From positions 2,914,001 through 2,978,000 of the forward strand of contig NZ_CP073588.1 in NCBI RefSeq assembly GCF_021560015.1: 64,000 bases of DNA, written 5' to 3'. The notes beneath the pieces are model-generated. The model saw nothing but the letters and a program-made list of their open reading frames with translations, did no database searches and was not told the DNA's origin. Source of the stretch: Shewanella vesiculosa. GTDB taxonomy: Bacteria > Pseudomonadota > Gammaproteobacteria > Enterobacterales > Shewanellaceae. The stretch's first letter is position 1. Each line of letters starts with the position of its first letter. Position numbers and translations under genes: made by a program. Positions 49,073-56,889 of this stretch are shown here, piece by piece.

Positions 49073-49134
49073 TCTGTGTCATAGCAATACTGATGTATTG
49101 CGCATATCGCTCTATTAACGCTCTTCGTTTCCAT

Positions 49135-49165
49135 GAGGATACGTCTGGTAACACCAGGTATCCTC
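49135..49165 (+). repeat. Stable hairpin downstream of the 72-residue gene
   Basis: GAGGATAC-gt-CTGG-taaca-CCAG-GTATCCTC: twelve base pairs with one two-base bulge. There is no proper T run after it, so it is an RNA structure or weak terminator. Confidence 0.5.
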
Positions 49166-49266
49166 AGCGGCTATTTATTCACACTAAACCTTATATATCA
49201 CATATATAACCACACAAAGTACTTAACCAAGCACACTCATAGTTAACAGTAATAAAACCCCATCAT

Positions 49267-49313
49267 AAAAATACCTGTTAAGCCCAACAATGTTCGACTT
49301 AACAGGTATTTTT
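49267..49313. terminator. Long perfect hairpin before nhaC
   Basis: A 16-base perfect stem AAAAATACCTGTTAAG / CTTAACAGGTATTTTT with a 15-base loop and flanking A/T runs, so it could terminate either strand. It lies 112 bases before the nhaC start. Confidence 0.7.
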
Positions 49314-49424
49314 ATGTCAGGATGTGGACCTGTTACGAATAAGTTACCAACCTATTACGATAACACTTAGCCAACTCACACGAATGAGATATTGGTCAAA
49401 AATAATAACAACAAGGGAAGTACT

Positions 49425-50924
49425 ATGTCTCAATCGGCGCCACAAAACCCATCTCCATCCGAGCACAAAAAACCTACTTTATTCGATGCTCTTATCCCCG
49501 TTTTTGCACTAATTATTATGCTCGCGGCGGCAGTGTATCTTTTTTCATCAGACAGTTCCTCTGGCGCTAACCAAATTGCCCTAGTGCTGGCGGCGTGTAT
49601 TGCGATGATTATCGGTTATAAAAATGGTTATAGCTGGAATCAAATGGAGCGCGGTATTGTAAAAAGTATTGGCGTAGCCACAGGCGCATTGCTGATTTTA
49701 TTCAGCGTGGGGTCACTGATTGGTACTTGGATTCTCGCTGGTACAGTACCGACGATGATTTATTACGGTATGCAAATCCTTAACCCTGATTATTTTTACA
49801 CCGCCTGCTGCTTACTGTGTGCAGTAGTCGCGCTGAGTATTGGTAGCTCTTGGACAGTAGCCGGTACGCTTGGTATTGCCTTGGTGGGAATTTCTTCAGC
49901 GATGGGATTAGATGTTAATATCACTGCTGGCGCTATTATCAGTGGCGCTTATTTTGGTGACAAAATGTCGCCAATGTCAGACACCACCAACCTTGCTCCA
50001 GCCGTTGCGGGTACAGATATTTTTAGCCACATTCGCCACATGACGTGGACCACTGTACCCAGCATTATCATTGCACTTATTGGTTTTACCTTTTTAGGCC
50101 TGACCGCAGATGCCGCACCAATTGAAAACCAACTGACCGATACTCTGGCATTACTGGATCAAACTTATCATCCGGGAATGCATTTATTAATACCATTATT
50201 AGTGGTGTTATATTTAGCGAACCGAAAAATGCCAGCATTCCCAACGGTCATATTAGGCACCTTGGCGGGCGCGGTATGTGCAGCGCTATTTCAGTTTGAT
50301 AACGTGATAGCCTTTGTACACGATGACACCTTGCTACCCATTGTCGCCCTTGTGAAAGGTATCTGGATAGCCATGTTTGACGGCTATGTTGCTAACACTG
50401 GTGATGCTGTATTAGACAGCTTATTAAGTCGCGGCGGCATGAGCAGTATGGTAACGACAGTATGGCTCATACTGTGTGCGATGGCCTTTGGTGGCGTGAT
50501 GGAAGTGACCGGATTATTAAGCCGCATTTTAGAAAGCATTCTTACTGTCGTAAGCGGTACCACCAGTTTGATCATTACCACTCTGGGAGTGTGTATTGGC
50601 GCTAACATCATTACTGCAGACCAATACATTGCCATCGTACTGCCAGGCAGAATGTTAAAAGTAGAGTACACTCGCCGTAAATTAGCCGCAGTTAATTTAA
50701 GCCGCACACTAGAAGATGCAGCAACAGTAACCAGCCCACTAGTACCTTGGAATACCTGTGGCGCATTTATGGCAAGTACCCTAGGTGTTGCAACTATCGC
50801 TTACCTACCCTACGCCTTTTTTAACCTAGTTTGCCCATTGGTGAGCGCTTCTTATGCTTATTTTAATTTTAAAATTGAGCCATTAGACGAAACTAAAATC
50901 AGCACAGGTGAAGTGGTCGGTTAA
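49425..50924 (+). CDS. nhaC: NhaC-family Na+/H+ antiporter
   Basis: About 499 residues with 11-12 hydrophobic segments. Family stretches include SIGSSWTVAGTLGIAL, ISGAYFGDKMSPMSDTTNLA and GANIITADQYIAIVLPGRM. The ATG at 49425 has an AGGGAAG ribosome site; an upstream TTG at 49392 is unlikely. Exchanges Na+ (or an organic substrate such as malate in the related MleN branch) against H+. It converges on the next gene with a four-base overlap of the coding ends at 50921-50924. Confidence 0.9.
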   Translation: MSQSAPQNPSPSEHKKPTLFDALIPVFALIIMLAAAVYLFSSDSSSGANQIALVLAACIAMIIGYKNGYSWNQMERGIVKSIGVATGALLILFSVGSLIGTWILAGTVPTMIYYGMQILNPDYFYTACCLLCAVVALSIGSSWTVAGTLGIALVGISSAMGLDVNITAGAIISGAYFGDKMSPMSDTTNLAPAVAGTDIFSHIRHMTWTTVPSIIIALIGFTFLGLTADAAPIENQLTDTLALLDQTYHPGMHLLIPLLVVLYLANRKMPAFPTVILGTLAGAVCAALFQFDNVIAFVHDDTLLPIVALVKGIWIAMFDGYVANTGDAVLDSLLSRGGMSSMVTTVWLILCAMAFGGVMEVTGLLSRILESILTVVSGTTSLIITTLGVCIGANIITADQYIAIVLPGRMLKVEYTRRKLAAVNLSRTLEDAATVTSPLVPWNTCGAFMASTLGVATIAYLPYAFFNLVCPLVSASYAYFNFKIEPLDETKISTGEVVG

Positions 50925-52261
50925 CCAAAGCGATCTTTTAACCAGCCATAATGATAATAACCCCATTGCCCAAGCCGCCTTGCTTGGGTAAAGGGGAATC
51001 TCGGCAGTGGTTGCTGATACAAGGGTAGATTGGGCAAAGCTTCACCGGCAATACTTTGCGCTAAGCGATACGCAGCTTGGCTACTAAAAGACACTCCAGC
51101 ACCGCAATATCCTAGGCTATACCCCACACCACCTTTGCTGTACACATGAGGCATATCATCCATTGCGGCAGCAATCCACCCGGTCCAGTTATAGGCAATG
51201 GCTTTATTAGTTAAGCTTGGAAAGCACTTATTTAACGCCATTTTTAAACGCTCGCCGTAAACAGGGTTAGCAGCATCTTTACCCCACACCGCGCCTCGGC
51301 CACCAAACAATAAACGGTTGTCGGGTAATAATCGGTAATAGTATTTTAAAATACGGGTATCCATGGTCACTTGATAAGTATGTAAACCCGCTTCTGTAAG
51401 CTCTTGAGCGGTAAGCGGCTGGGTCACAATAACATTGCTTAGTATTGGTAAAAACTTATCGTCTACGCGGTGATTAAACCGTTTAGGTGTATAAGCATTG
51501 CCAGCCATAATCACTTTATTGGCAACCAGTTCCCCACTGTCGGTGATCAGACGATGTTTGCCGCCCTCTTCAATCCAATCTAACACGCACGACTGTTCAG
51601 AAATCGTCACCCCTTGAGCTTGCACCATCGCTTTATAACCGAGCAGTAACTTTAACGGATTGACCCCAAAACCGTCTTTTAAGCGAAGCGCGCCAAAAGC
51701 TTGATGATGATCTAAATACTGCATCCGAAAGTCTTGGCTTGAAATAAATTCAGCGCCTGAATCTTGGTTACTTGCTAGGTTTTGTTGAATATAATTGGCG
51801 GCATTTTGCAGCGACACTAGCGCCTTGGGATTATGCGCCACTTTTAAGTATCCCGCCTCTTGCGGTTCACAAGCAATACAGTGCTGTTTTATCAGACCAT
51901 CAACTCTAGCCACTGCTTGAGTAAACTCATCATATATCCCCTTAGTCGTCGCTAAGTCCCAACGCTGAGTCATTGCCGCATAACCTAAACGACCCGAGCC
52001 TTTTAATACAAAACCGGCATTGCGGGCACTGGCACCAAAACCGACTTGGTTGGCCTCAAGTACATGGCAATCAATATTAAATTCGGTTGCTAAATAATAC
52101 GCCGTTAATAAGCCGGTATAGCCGCCCCCGATAATGGCGACATCAGTTTTTTGGCGGCCCAATAATGGTGCCGTCGGCTCGGGTAATGCTTGGGTGCTTG
52201 CCCAATAACTGGAGGCGAACTGTTGGTTATTGGGGTGAGAATTAATCAGCGGATCGTACAT
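50921..52261 (-). CDS. FAD-dependent amine/amino-acid oxidase (PuuB-like, DAO family)
   Basis: 446-residue flavoprotein. The N-terminal dinucleotide motif VAIIGGGYTGLLTAYYLA (about 42-59) and a C-terminal GYSLGYCGAGVSFSSQAA FAD closure are of the D-amino acid oxidase family, closest in layout to gamma-glutamylputrescine oxidase PuuB. No other puu gene is adjacent, so the substrate is uncertain. A GNAT gene lies 40 bases upstream on the same strand. Confidence 0.84.
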   Translation of the reverse strand: MYDPLINSHPNNQQFASSYWASTQALPEPTAPLLGRQKTDVAIIGGGYTGLLTAYYLATEFNIDCHVLEANQVGFGASARNAGFVLKGSGRLGYAAMTQRWDLATTKGIYDEFTQAVARVDGLIKQHCIACEPQEAGYLKVAHNPKALVSLQNAANYIQQNLASNQDSGAEFISSQDFRMQYLDHHQAFGALRLKDGFGVNPLKLLLGYKAMVQAQGVTISEQSCVLDWIEEGGKHRLITDSGELVANKVIMAGNAYTPKRFNHRVDDKFLPILSNVIVTQPLTAQELTEAGLHTYQVTMDTRILKYYYRLLPDNRLLFGGRGAVWGKDAANPVYGERLKMALNKCFPSLTNKAIAYNWTGWIAAAMDDMPHVYSKGGVGYSLGYCGAGVSFSSQAAYRLAQSIAGEALPNLPLYQQPLPRFPFTQARRLGQWGYYHYGWLKDRFG

Positions 52262-52301
52262 ATTAGTCTTCTTTTTTTATTATTGATTTAGACAGTAGAC
52301 A

Positions 52302-52859
52302 TTAAAATACCAGCAACATTTCGCAGGCAACACAGTGACAATCTTCACCACATAACACGCAAATATAATCTTCGCCCATATAACGTTGATGCCAACGCTG
52401 AGGATGTTGTTTGATCAGCTTACCACCTGCCTTGGTAAAATAACGCACCGCAGCATTATTAGGGCTTTGCTGCCATAAATGACTCACTCCCGCCTTAGCG
52501 CCTTGTGCCATGACTGCCGCTTTAGAGGCTGCTAACAACTTACCACCAAGCCCTTGGCCGCGGCCAGATTCAGCAATGGTGTTTGATTTGAAATAACACA
52601 CATCATTAAAATCAACGCCCCATCGATCAACAGTGCACCATTGATCTTGCGGCCATTGTCCTGCGGCATACGTTAACCGAAAGCCAATAAGTTGTTCATT
52701 TTCAAGTGCGACAAAATTGGCATTAATGCCCTTTTTTATCCCTTTATGGTAAATAGCTGTTAGTTCAGCCAAATCCATATAGCCACTTCCGTGGACGATT
52801 TCACCTAAGTTGATCACCGCGTCAAAGTCAGTGGCAGTAAGCTCTCTAATCATATTCAT
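52302..52859 (-). CDS. GNAT acetyltransferase with Cys-rich C-terminus
   Basis: About 185 residues from the ATG at 52859 (MNMIRELTATDFD); a GTG at 52892 would extend it by 11 residues and an ATG at 52853 shorten it by two. The GNAT acetyl-CoA motif GRGQGLGGKLLAASK and the NNAAVRYFTKAG segment are clear. The last 20 residues contain five cysteines (CVLCGEDCHCVACE), an unusual addition that could bind a metal. Probably co-transcribed with the downstream oxidase. Substrate unknown. Confidence 0.83.
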   Translation of the reverse strand: MNMIRELTATDFDAVINLGEIVHGSGYMDLAELTAIYHKGIKKGINANFVALENEQLIGFRLTYAAGQWPQDQWCTVDRWGVDFNDVCYFKSNTIAESGRGQGLGGKLLAASKAAVMAQGAKAGVSHLWQQSPNNAAVRYFTKAGGKLIKQHPQRWHQRYMGEDYICVLCGEDCHCVACEMLLVF

Positions 52860-52892
52860 TTTATTATTATGAGTGTTAACACACTTTAGCAC

Positions 52893-53033
52893 ACGCCTAT
52901 ATTAGCGGCTACGATGTTAAGCCTTTGTAATAAATTGGCAAAAATTAGTTGAGATTCCTTATTCATACGGGTCGCAATTAAATAAAGAATTTTGATTATG
53001 ATCCTATACTAGATCATCCAAATCCATGACAGC
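52893..53033. other. Promoter region of the GNAT gene
   Basis: AT-rich bases upstream of the GNAT gene; they mark the left edge of the gene-poor accessory stretch. No feature was resolved. Confidence 0.4.
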
Positions 53034-53330
53034 TTGAGCATTGGCCAGCAAACATCTACAGACAAAGTTTTAGAGTTTACCTCTCTTGAACATGGCAAAA
53101 TAGGCTCACAAATTGGCCGATCATGCCCTGCGTTACACTCCCGCCGGATGCAAAAGTCAAATCATCAATGCACTCCACAATGGTCAAAAATACTTGTTCG
53201 TGCGCGACTCTGGCGCAGGTATACCCTTGATGATCTTAAACAATTGGCGATAATCACATTGTCGTTTAACGCTAATCAAAGCATGCCACAACTCGGCGTC
53301 TGGATACCATCATCAGACAGTCATTAGGCT
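53034..53330 (+). pseudogene. Decayed histidine kinase ATPase-domain fragment
   Basis: In the frame 53110-53253 the translation reads KLADHALRYTPAG, then LHNGQKYLFVRDSGAGIP: the N box and G1 box of a histidine kinase ATPase domain (NLxxNALRYTPxG ... VxDxGxGIP). The frame then stops, and the neighbouring frame continues with LDDLKQLA, the expected next element. Upstream and downstream parts are unreadable or out of frame. No start, phospho-acceptor His or G2 box remains, so this is a remnant. Confidence 0.55.
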
Positions 53331-53551
53331 TATTGAAATATAATTGGAATAGACAGCCAACTGAGTGTAGGCAGTGAATTTAAGATAGAGCTTGGTTACG
53401 CAGGGTTAATCTCATTTTTGAATAGCAAATGATCAGCAATTTAATTCATGGCCTCAATGGTACTGACCAAGTTGTATCTACCGTTGAGCTTTACTTTAAC
53501 TAATTGCCTGCAGCAGGCTATCGTGCAGATAATTCAGCGAGACGCCACAAG
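53331..53551. other. Non-coding part of accessory region
   Basis: About 220 bases with no intact gene. A TGCCTGCAGCAGGCTA palindrome lies near 53507-53522. The minus strand holds a short open stretch ending STIEAMN that may be the relic of a reading frame, but nothing can be named. Confidence 0.4.
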
Positions 53552-53590
53552 CACATCCATGTGGGCTTAACCAAAACATCCCTGTTTTGG
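53552..53590 (-). repeat. Pair of GGATG-core palindromic hairpins (left, minus orientation)
   Basis: CACATCCATGTG (53552-53563) and CCAAAACATCCCTGTTTTGG (53571-53590). Read on the minus strand both are palindromes with the core ACA(T/G)GGATGT. They mirror the pair at 54387-54430. Confidence 0.65.
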
Positions 53591-53736
53591 ATACTCTCTG
53601 ACTCATCTACACCTGCGATTTAGCCTTATGGCTTATGCTAGGTAAGAGATAAACAAAACACAGACAAACAATTCGAAATCAACGAGTTTGTACTGTGGTG
53701 TAAGCACTCAATCCTAATAATCCTAATTCGAATTAA

Positions 53737-54044
53737 CTATTTCAGCTGTAGTGGCACACGAAACTTCACTCTACTAACTGTTTCCGTACCTTGTTTTAAA
53801 TCTCCACCTATTTTTCCTACGCCCGCAATACTTAATTTTGCTCCTCCATCTTTTGATGTCGATTCTGTTACTGCGATGTCAAAGTCTACGTGTGTAACAA
53901 AACCATCATCATGTCTGAACATATTGATGGACTGTAACTTGTCTATGCTCCCAAAGACTTGGACTTTTTATAAGTAGTTTTATTCTCTTGAACCGCTTCA
54001 CTAACTTGTTTCAGTATTTCAGCCACGAACTCTTTTACATCCAT
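53737..54044 (-). pseudogene. Trypco2-like (trypsin-co-occurring domain 2) small protein, frameshifted
   Basis: The first frame opens with ATG at 54044 (GGAG nine bases upstream) and reads MDVKEFVAEILKQVSEAVQE before drifting off frame near 53970. A second frame ending at 53737 reads THVDFDIAVTES...SIAGVGKIGG...SRVKFRVPLQLK. Together they match the trypco2 pattern: an N-terminal helix, a V-x-FDxAVT strand and an SRxxFxVPxxL end. One A missing from an A run in TATAAAAAGTCC restores a 102-residue protein. Trypco2 proteins are linked to trypsin-like proteases and bacterial conflict systems, but no protease gene is next to it. Confidence 0.65.
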
Positions 54045-54386
54045 TTTAAAATACTCCTATTAATAGATTCGTTTACTATTTTGTTAATTAACTTTATACG
54101 TTTGAGTTATTTCTACGATGCAAAAATTATTTGTTCAGTATGGTAAATATCGAATTCAAATTATTCAGTAATGCTTTTCTAACTTAAGATGCTATATGCA
54201 CTTTATTTTTTCGTTACATTTTTATACCCAAATAAAGCTAGTTTTTTGTTCTAATTATATATTTCAATATTTTATAAATTTTCATTTACGATTACGGTCG
54301 TTACTAGACTGTAGTTTCATTATGTTTCTTGCTCTATCACTTTCGGGATTCAATACATTGAGGCTGTTGAAGAAAATAGCGTGAGT
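54045..54386. other. AT-rich stretch in the accessory insert
   Basis: About 340 very AT-rich bases, clearly different from the surrounding chromosome. The trypco2 promoter (minus strand) should be here. An open frame at 54196-54384 has hydrophobic, low-complexity composition and no support. Confidence 0.5.
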
Positions 54387-54430
54387 CCAGACATGGATGT
54401 CTGGCTAGCTTTCAAGGTACAGGATGTACC
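54387..54430 (+). repeat. Pair of GGATG-core palindromic hairpins (right, plus orientation)
   Basis: CCAGACATGGATGTCTGG (54387-54404) and GGTACAGGATGTACC (54416-54430): two adjacent palindromes sharing the ACA(T)GGATGT core with the minus-strand pair at 53552-53590. Confidence 0.65.
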
Positions 54431-54640
54431 ATCGGAAGCGTTAGCATTTTCGAATAAGGCCGAAGACGGTTAAAGATGAAGCCAAAAGCTGGATCAATCC
54501 CCATGGCGACTTTTCGCAGCTCTTGTTTTGTAAATAGCGAAAATGTTGCGGGGCGGCTGGGAGCTCCAAGAGGGAACAGCCGTTGGTTTCCTCTTGGTCT
54601 GGTGTGGGCGAAGCGCCACGACGTTAGTGGCCGTAGGCCA
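54431..54640 (+). repeat. Structured non-coding element, tandem hairpins
   Basis: A GC-richer block with many nested stems: CCAAGAGGGAA / TTTCCTCTTGG (54566-54576 with 54587-54597), GGCG-AAG-CGCC (54607-54617), CCAC / GTGG (54616-54619 with 54627-54630) and GGCC-gta-GGCC (54629-54639). It contains no open frame of note. It looks like a repetitive or RNA element; family unknown. Confidence 0.5.
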
Positions 54641-54762
54641 TAAAACCTATATAATAAAGCATAAATAATTAAAAACAGTTGGATTCCGGCTCACAAGCAT
54701 TACCGGAAAGACGTAAAATAGAAAAATTAACCGCTCAAATTTAAAAAACAAAAAACGAGCAA

Positions 54763-54795
54763 CAAAAAAGCGAATCCGAAGATTCGCTTTTTTTG
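54763..54795 (-). terminator. Terminator of hemE
   Basis: Stem AAAGCGAATC / GATTCGCTTT with a CGAA loop; on the minus strand it is followed by a T run, about 20 bases after the hemE stop codon. Confidence 0.9.
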
Positions 54796-54813
54796 TTAGT
54801 CAGTACCACTAAA

Positions 54814-55879
54814 TTACTTGTGGTATTTACCAGACAACTCATGCACAGAATTGATAAATGCACCTGCATGTTCAGGATCAACATGTTGATGAATGCCATG
54901 GCCTAAGTTAAATACATGGCCAGTACCTTCACCGTAACTTGCTAGAATTTGATCAACTTCTTGATGAATACGCTCTGGCGAAGCATACAACATTGATGGG
55001 TCCATGTTGCCTTGTAAAGCCACTTTATGACCTACGCGGCGACGAGCATCACCAATATCAACAGTCCAATCTAAACCTAATGCATCACAACCGGTTTCAG
55101 CCATAGACTCTAACCATAATCCGCCGCCCTTAGTGAACAAGGTAACAGGCACTTTACGGCCGTCAGCAAAACGGGTTAAACCATCAACAATTTTTTGCAT
55201 GTAACGTAATGAGAACTCACGGTAAGCGTGATGCGATAATGCACCGCCCCACGAGTCGAATATCATTAACGATTGTGCGCCGTTAGCCACCTGAGCATTA
55301 AGATATAACACTACTGAGTCTGCTAACTTGTCTAATAACATGTGCAATGCAGCAGGTTCTGCATAGGCCATACGCTTAATTTTTTCGAAGGTTTTGCTTG
55401 AACCACCTTCAACCATATAAGTGGCTAAAGTCCAAGGTGAACCAGAGAAACCGATTAATGGCACTGAACCATTTAATTCACGGCGAATGGTGCTCACAGC
55501 ACGCATTACATAACCTAGCTCGTCTTCTGGATCAGGAATAGATAATTTTTTAATGGCATCGATTGTGTCAGTTGGACGCTCAAAACGAGGACCTTCACCC
55601 GCTTCAAAGTACAAGCCTAGGCCCATTGCATCTGGCACAGTCAGGATATCTGAGAATAAAATCGCAGCATCTAAATCATAACGACGTAATGGCTGTAATG
55701 TCACTTCACAAGCGAGTTCTGCATTACGACATAACGACATAAAGTCACCAGCCTGGGCACGAACTTCTTTGTACTCAGGTAAATAACGGCCTGCTTGACG
55801 CATCATCCAAACTGGAGTGACATCGACTGGCTGCTTTAGCAACGCACGTAAATAACGATCATTTTTTTAATTCTGCCAT
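54814..55879 (-). CDS. hemE: Uroporphyrinogen decarboxylase, apparent frameshift near the start
   Basis: Decarboxylates uroporphyrinogen III to coproporphyrinogen III in haem synthesis. The long frame from 55842 (TTG) begins [20 protein letters not shown], so the first dozen residues are missing. Just upstream an ATG at 55879 reads MAELKK and then meets a stop. With six A instead of seven in the run at 55862-55868 (complement), it reads [19 protein letters not shown], the standard HemE start, and the protein is 354 residues, the same as E. coli HemE. Signature [18 protein letters not shown] and [14 protein letters not shown] are intact. The extra A is most likely a sequencing error, or else translation starts at TTG or uses slippage. 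Confidence 0.93.
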
Positions 55880-56099
55880 GTGGACTTTGTTCCTAGACTG
55901 TTATGATTTCTGCTGGGCGTTAGTTTAGCACTTACGCGATTAATGTAACCACTGATGCCGAATTTATGTGAGCTAATCCTAAATCTATTGGCGATTTTAT
56001 TAGCACAACCGCCCTTGTGCTCACAAAACGCTCAACTCTGATGTGTAAATCGCAATTTATCGGATTAAAAGTTGCGTCGAGTTATCGGGTTTGGTATTA
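55880..56099. other. Promoter region of hemE
   Basis: Intergenic bases upstream of hemE on the minus strand; they hold no visible gene. The plus-strand side leads into a candidate small RNA. Confidence 0.4.
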
Positions 56100-56197
56100 A
56101 AAAGTGTGCGCTAGCAAGAACAATCAAGAAGCCCGACACATCGAGCCTTTGAAAACTTAGTTACCCCGTGATGGCATGCCCATCACGGGGTTTTTTA
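56100..56197 (+). ncRNA. Candidate small RNA with rho-independent terminator
   Basis: A strong plus-strand terminator (ACCCCGTGATGG / CCATCACGGGGT, loop CATGC, then six T; 56163-56196) has no plus-strand protein gene before it: the nearest upstream gene, hemE, runs the other way. The roughly 60 bases before it are not coding and could be the body of a small RNA. The promoter and 5' end are not defined. Confidence 0.4.
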
Positions 56198-56334
56198 TGA
56201 GTGTGGTTTTAATATCTGATGTCTTTTGCACAAAAATGGCTTATTCCTAGGCAAATAAAATAAAACAGTTGATCGTTATATACTTTGTCCAATACATTAG
56301 TTGTTATAGAAAAACGGCTAATTAGAGAGAAAAC

Positions 56335-56802
56335 ATGCTAACTAAATTAGAAAAAGCAGAGAAACGCTGGGGTGGTTCTCATAATTTGATCGACCAATGG
56401 ATTAATCATCGCCGTAAATTATTGATCCAATATTTTATCGTTGCAGGTTTAGCACCCTATTCTCGTAGCGAAAAATCACTTCCTAGCATGGATCAAGTAA
56501 AACAGTTTTGCGCTCAATTAGTTGATTATGTTTCGGAAGGCCACTTTGAGGTGTACAACAATGTTGTTAAAGCCTGTGAAAAGTTTGGTGAAGCCAGTAT
56601 AGAAACCGCTAATGGCTTATTGCCAATGATAAGTGAAAGCACTGACATCGCATTAGACTTTAATGATAAATATACCGATGCGGTAGACGAACAAGTATTG
56701 TATCAACTCGACAACGATTTATCCCATTTGGCACAAGCAATGGAGTCACGTTTCGAATTAGAAGATGAGCTAATAGAACTACTATACCAACGCCTTCCTT
56801 AA
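56335..56802 (+). CDS. rsd: Regulator of sigma D (anti-sigma-70 factor Rsd)
   Basis: 155-residue helical protein that binds sigma-70 region 4 and the PTS protein HPr in E. coli. Rsd-family features include the start MLTKLEKAEKRWGGSHNLID, WINHRRKLLIQYFIVAGLAPY and EVYNNVVKACEKFGE. An AGAGAG ribosome site precedes the ATG. It lies opposite hemE, as in enterobacteria where rsd is near hemE, supporting the call. Confidence 0.92.
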   Translation: MLTKLEKAEKRWGGSHNLIDQWINHRRKLLIQYFIVAGLAPYSRSEKSLPSMDQVKQFCAQLVDYVSEGHFEVYNNVVKACEKFGEASIETANGLLPMISESTDIALDFNDKYTDAVDEQVLYQLDNDLSHLAQAMESRFELEDELIELLYQRLP

Positions 56803-56889
56803 GTGGAACGGTTGCTTAAAAGTGCGACGTTTACGCACTTTTAAATGCCGTGGGAATTTTACTATAACAAGTTTATATTACTGCCAATA

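Noticed and set aside
53034..53330. First read as a decayed phage integrase
   Set aside because: No integrase catalytic motif; the N and G1 boxes of a histidine kinase explain it better.
54196..54384. 62-residue plus-strand open frame
   Set aside because: Very AT-rich, low-complexity hydrophobic translation, no ribosome site; likely chance in AT-rich DNA.
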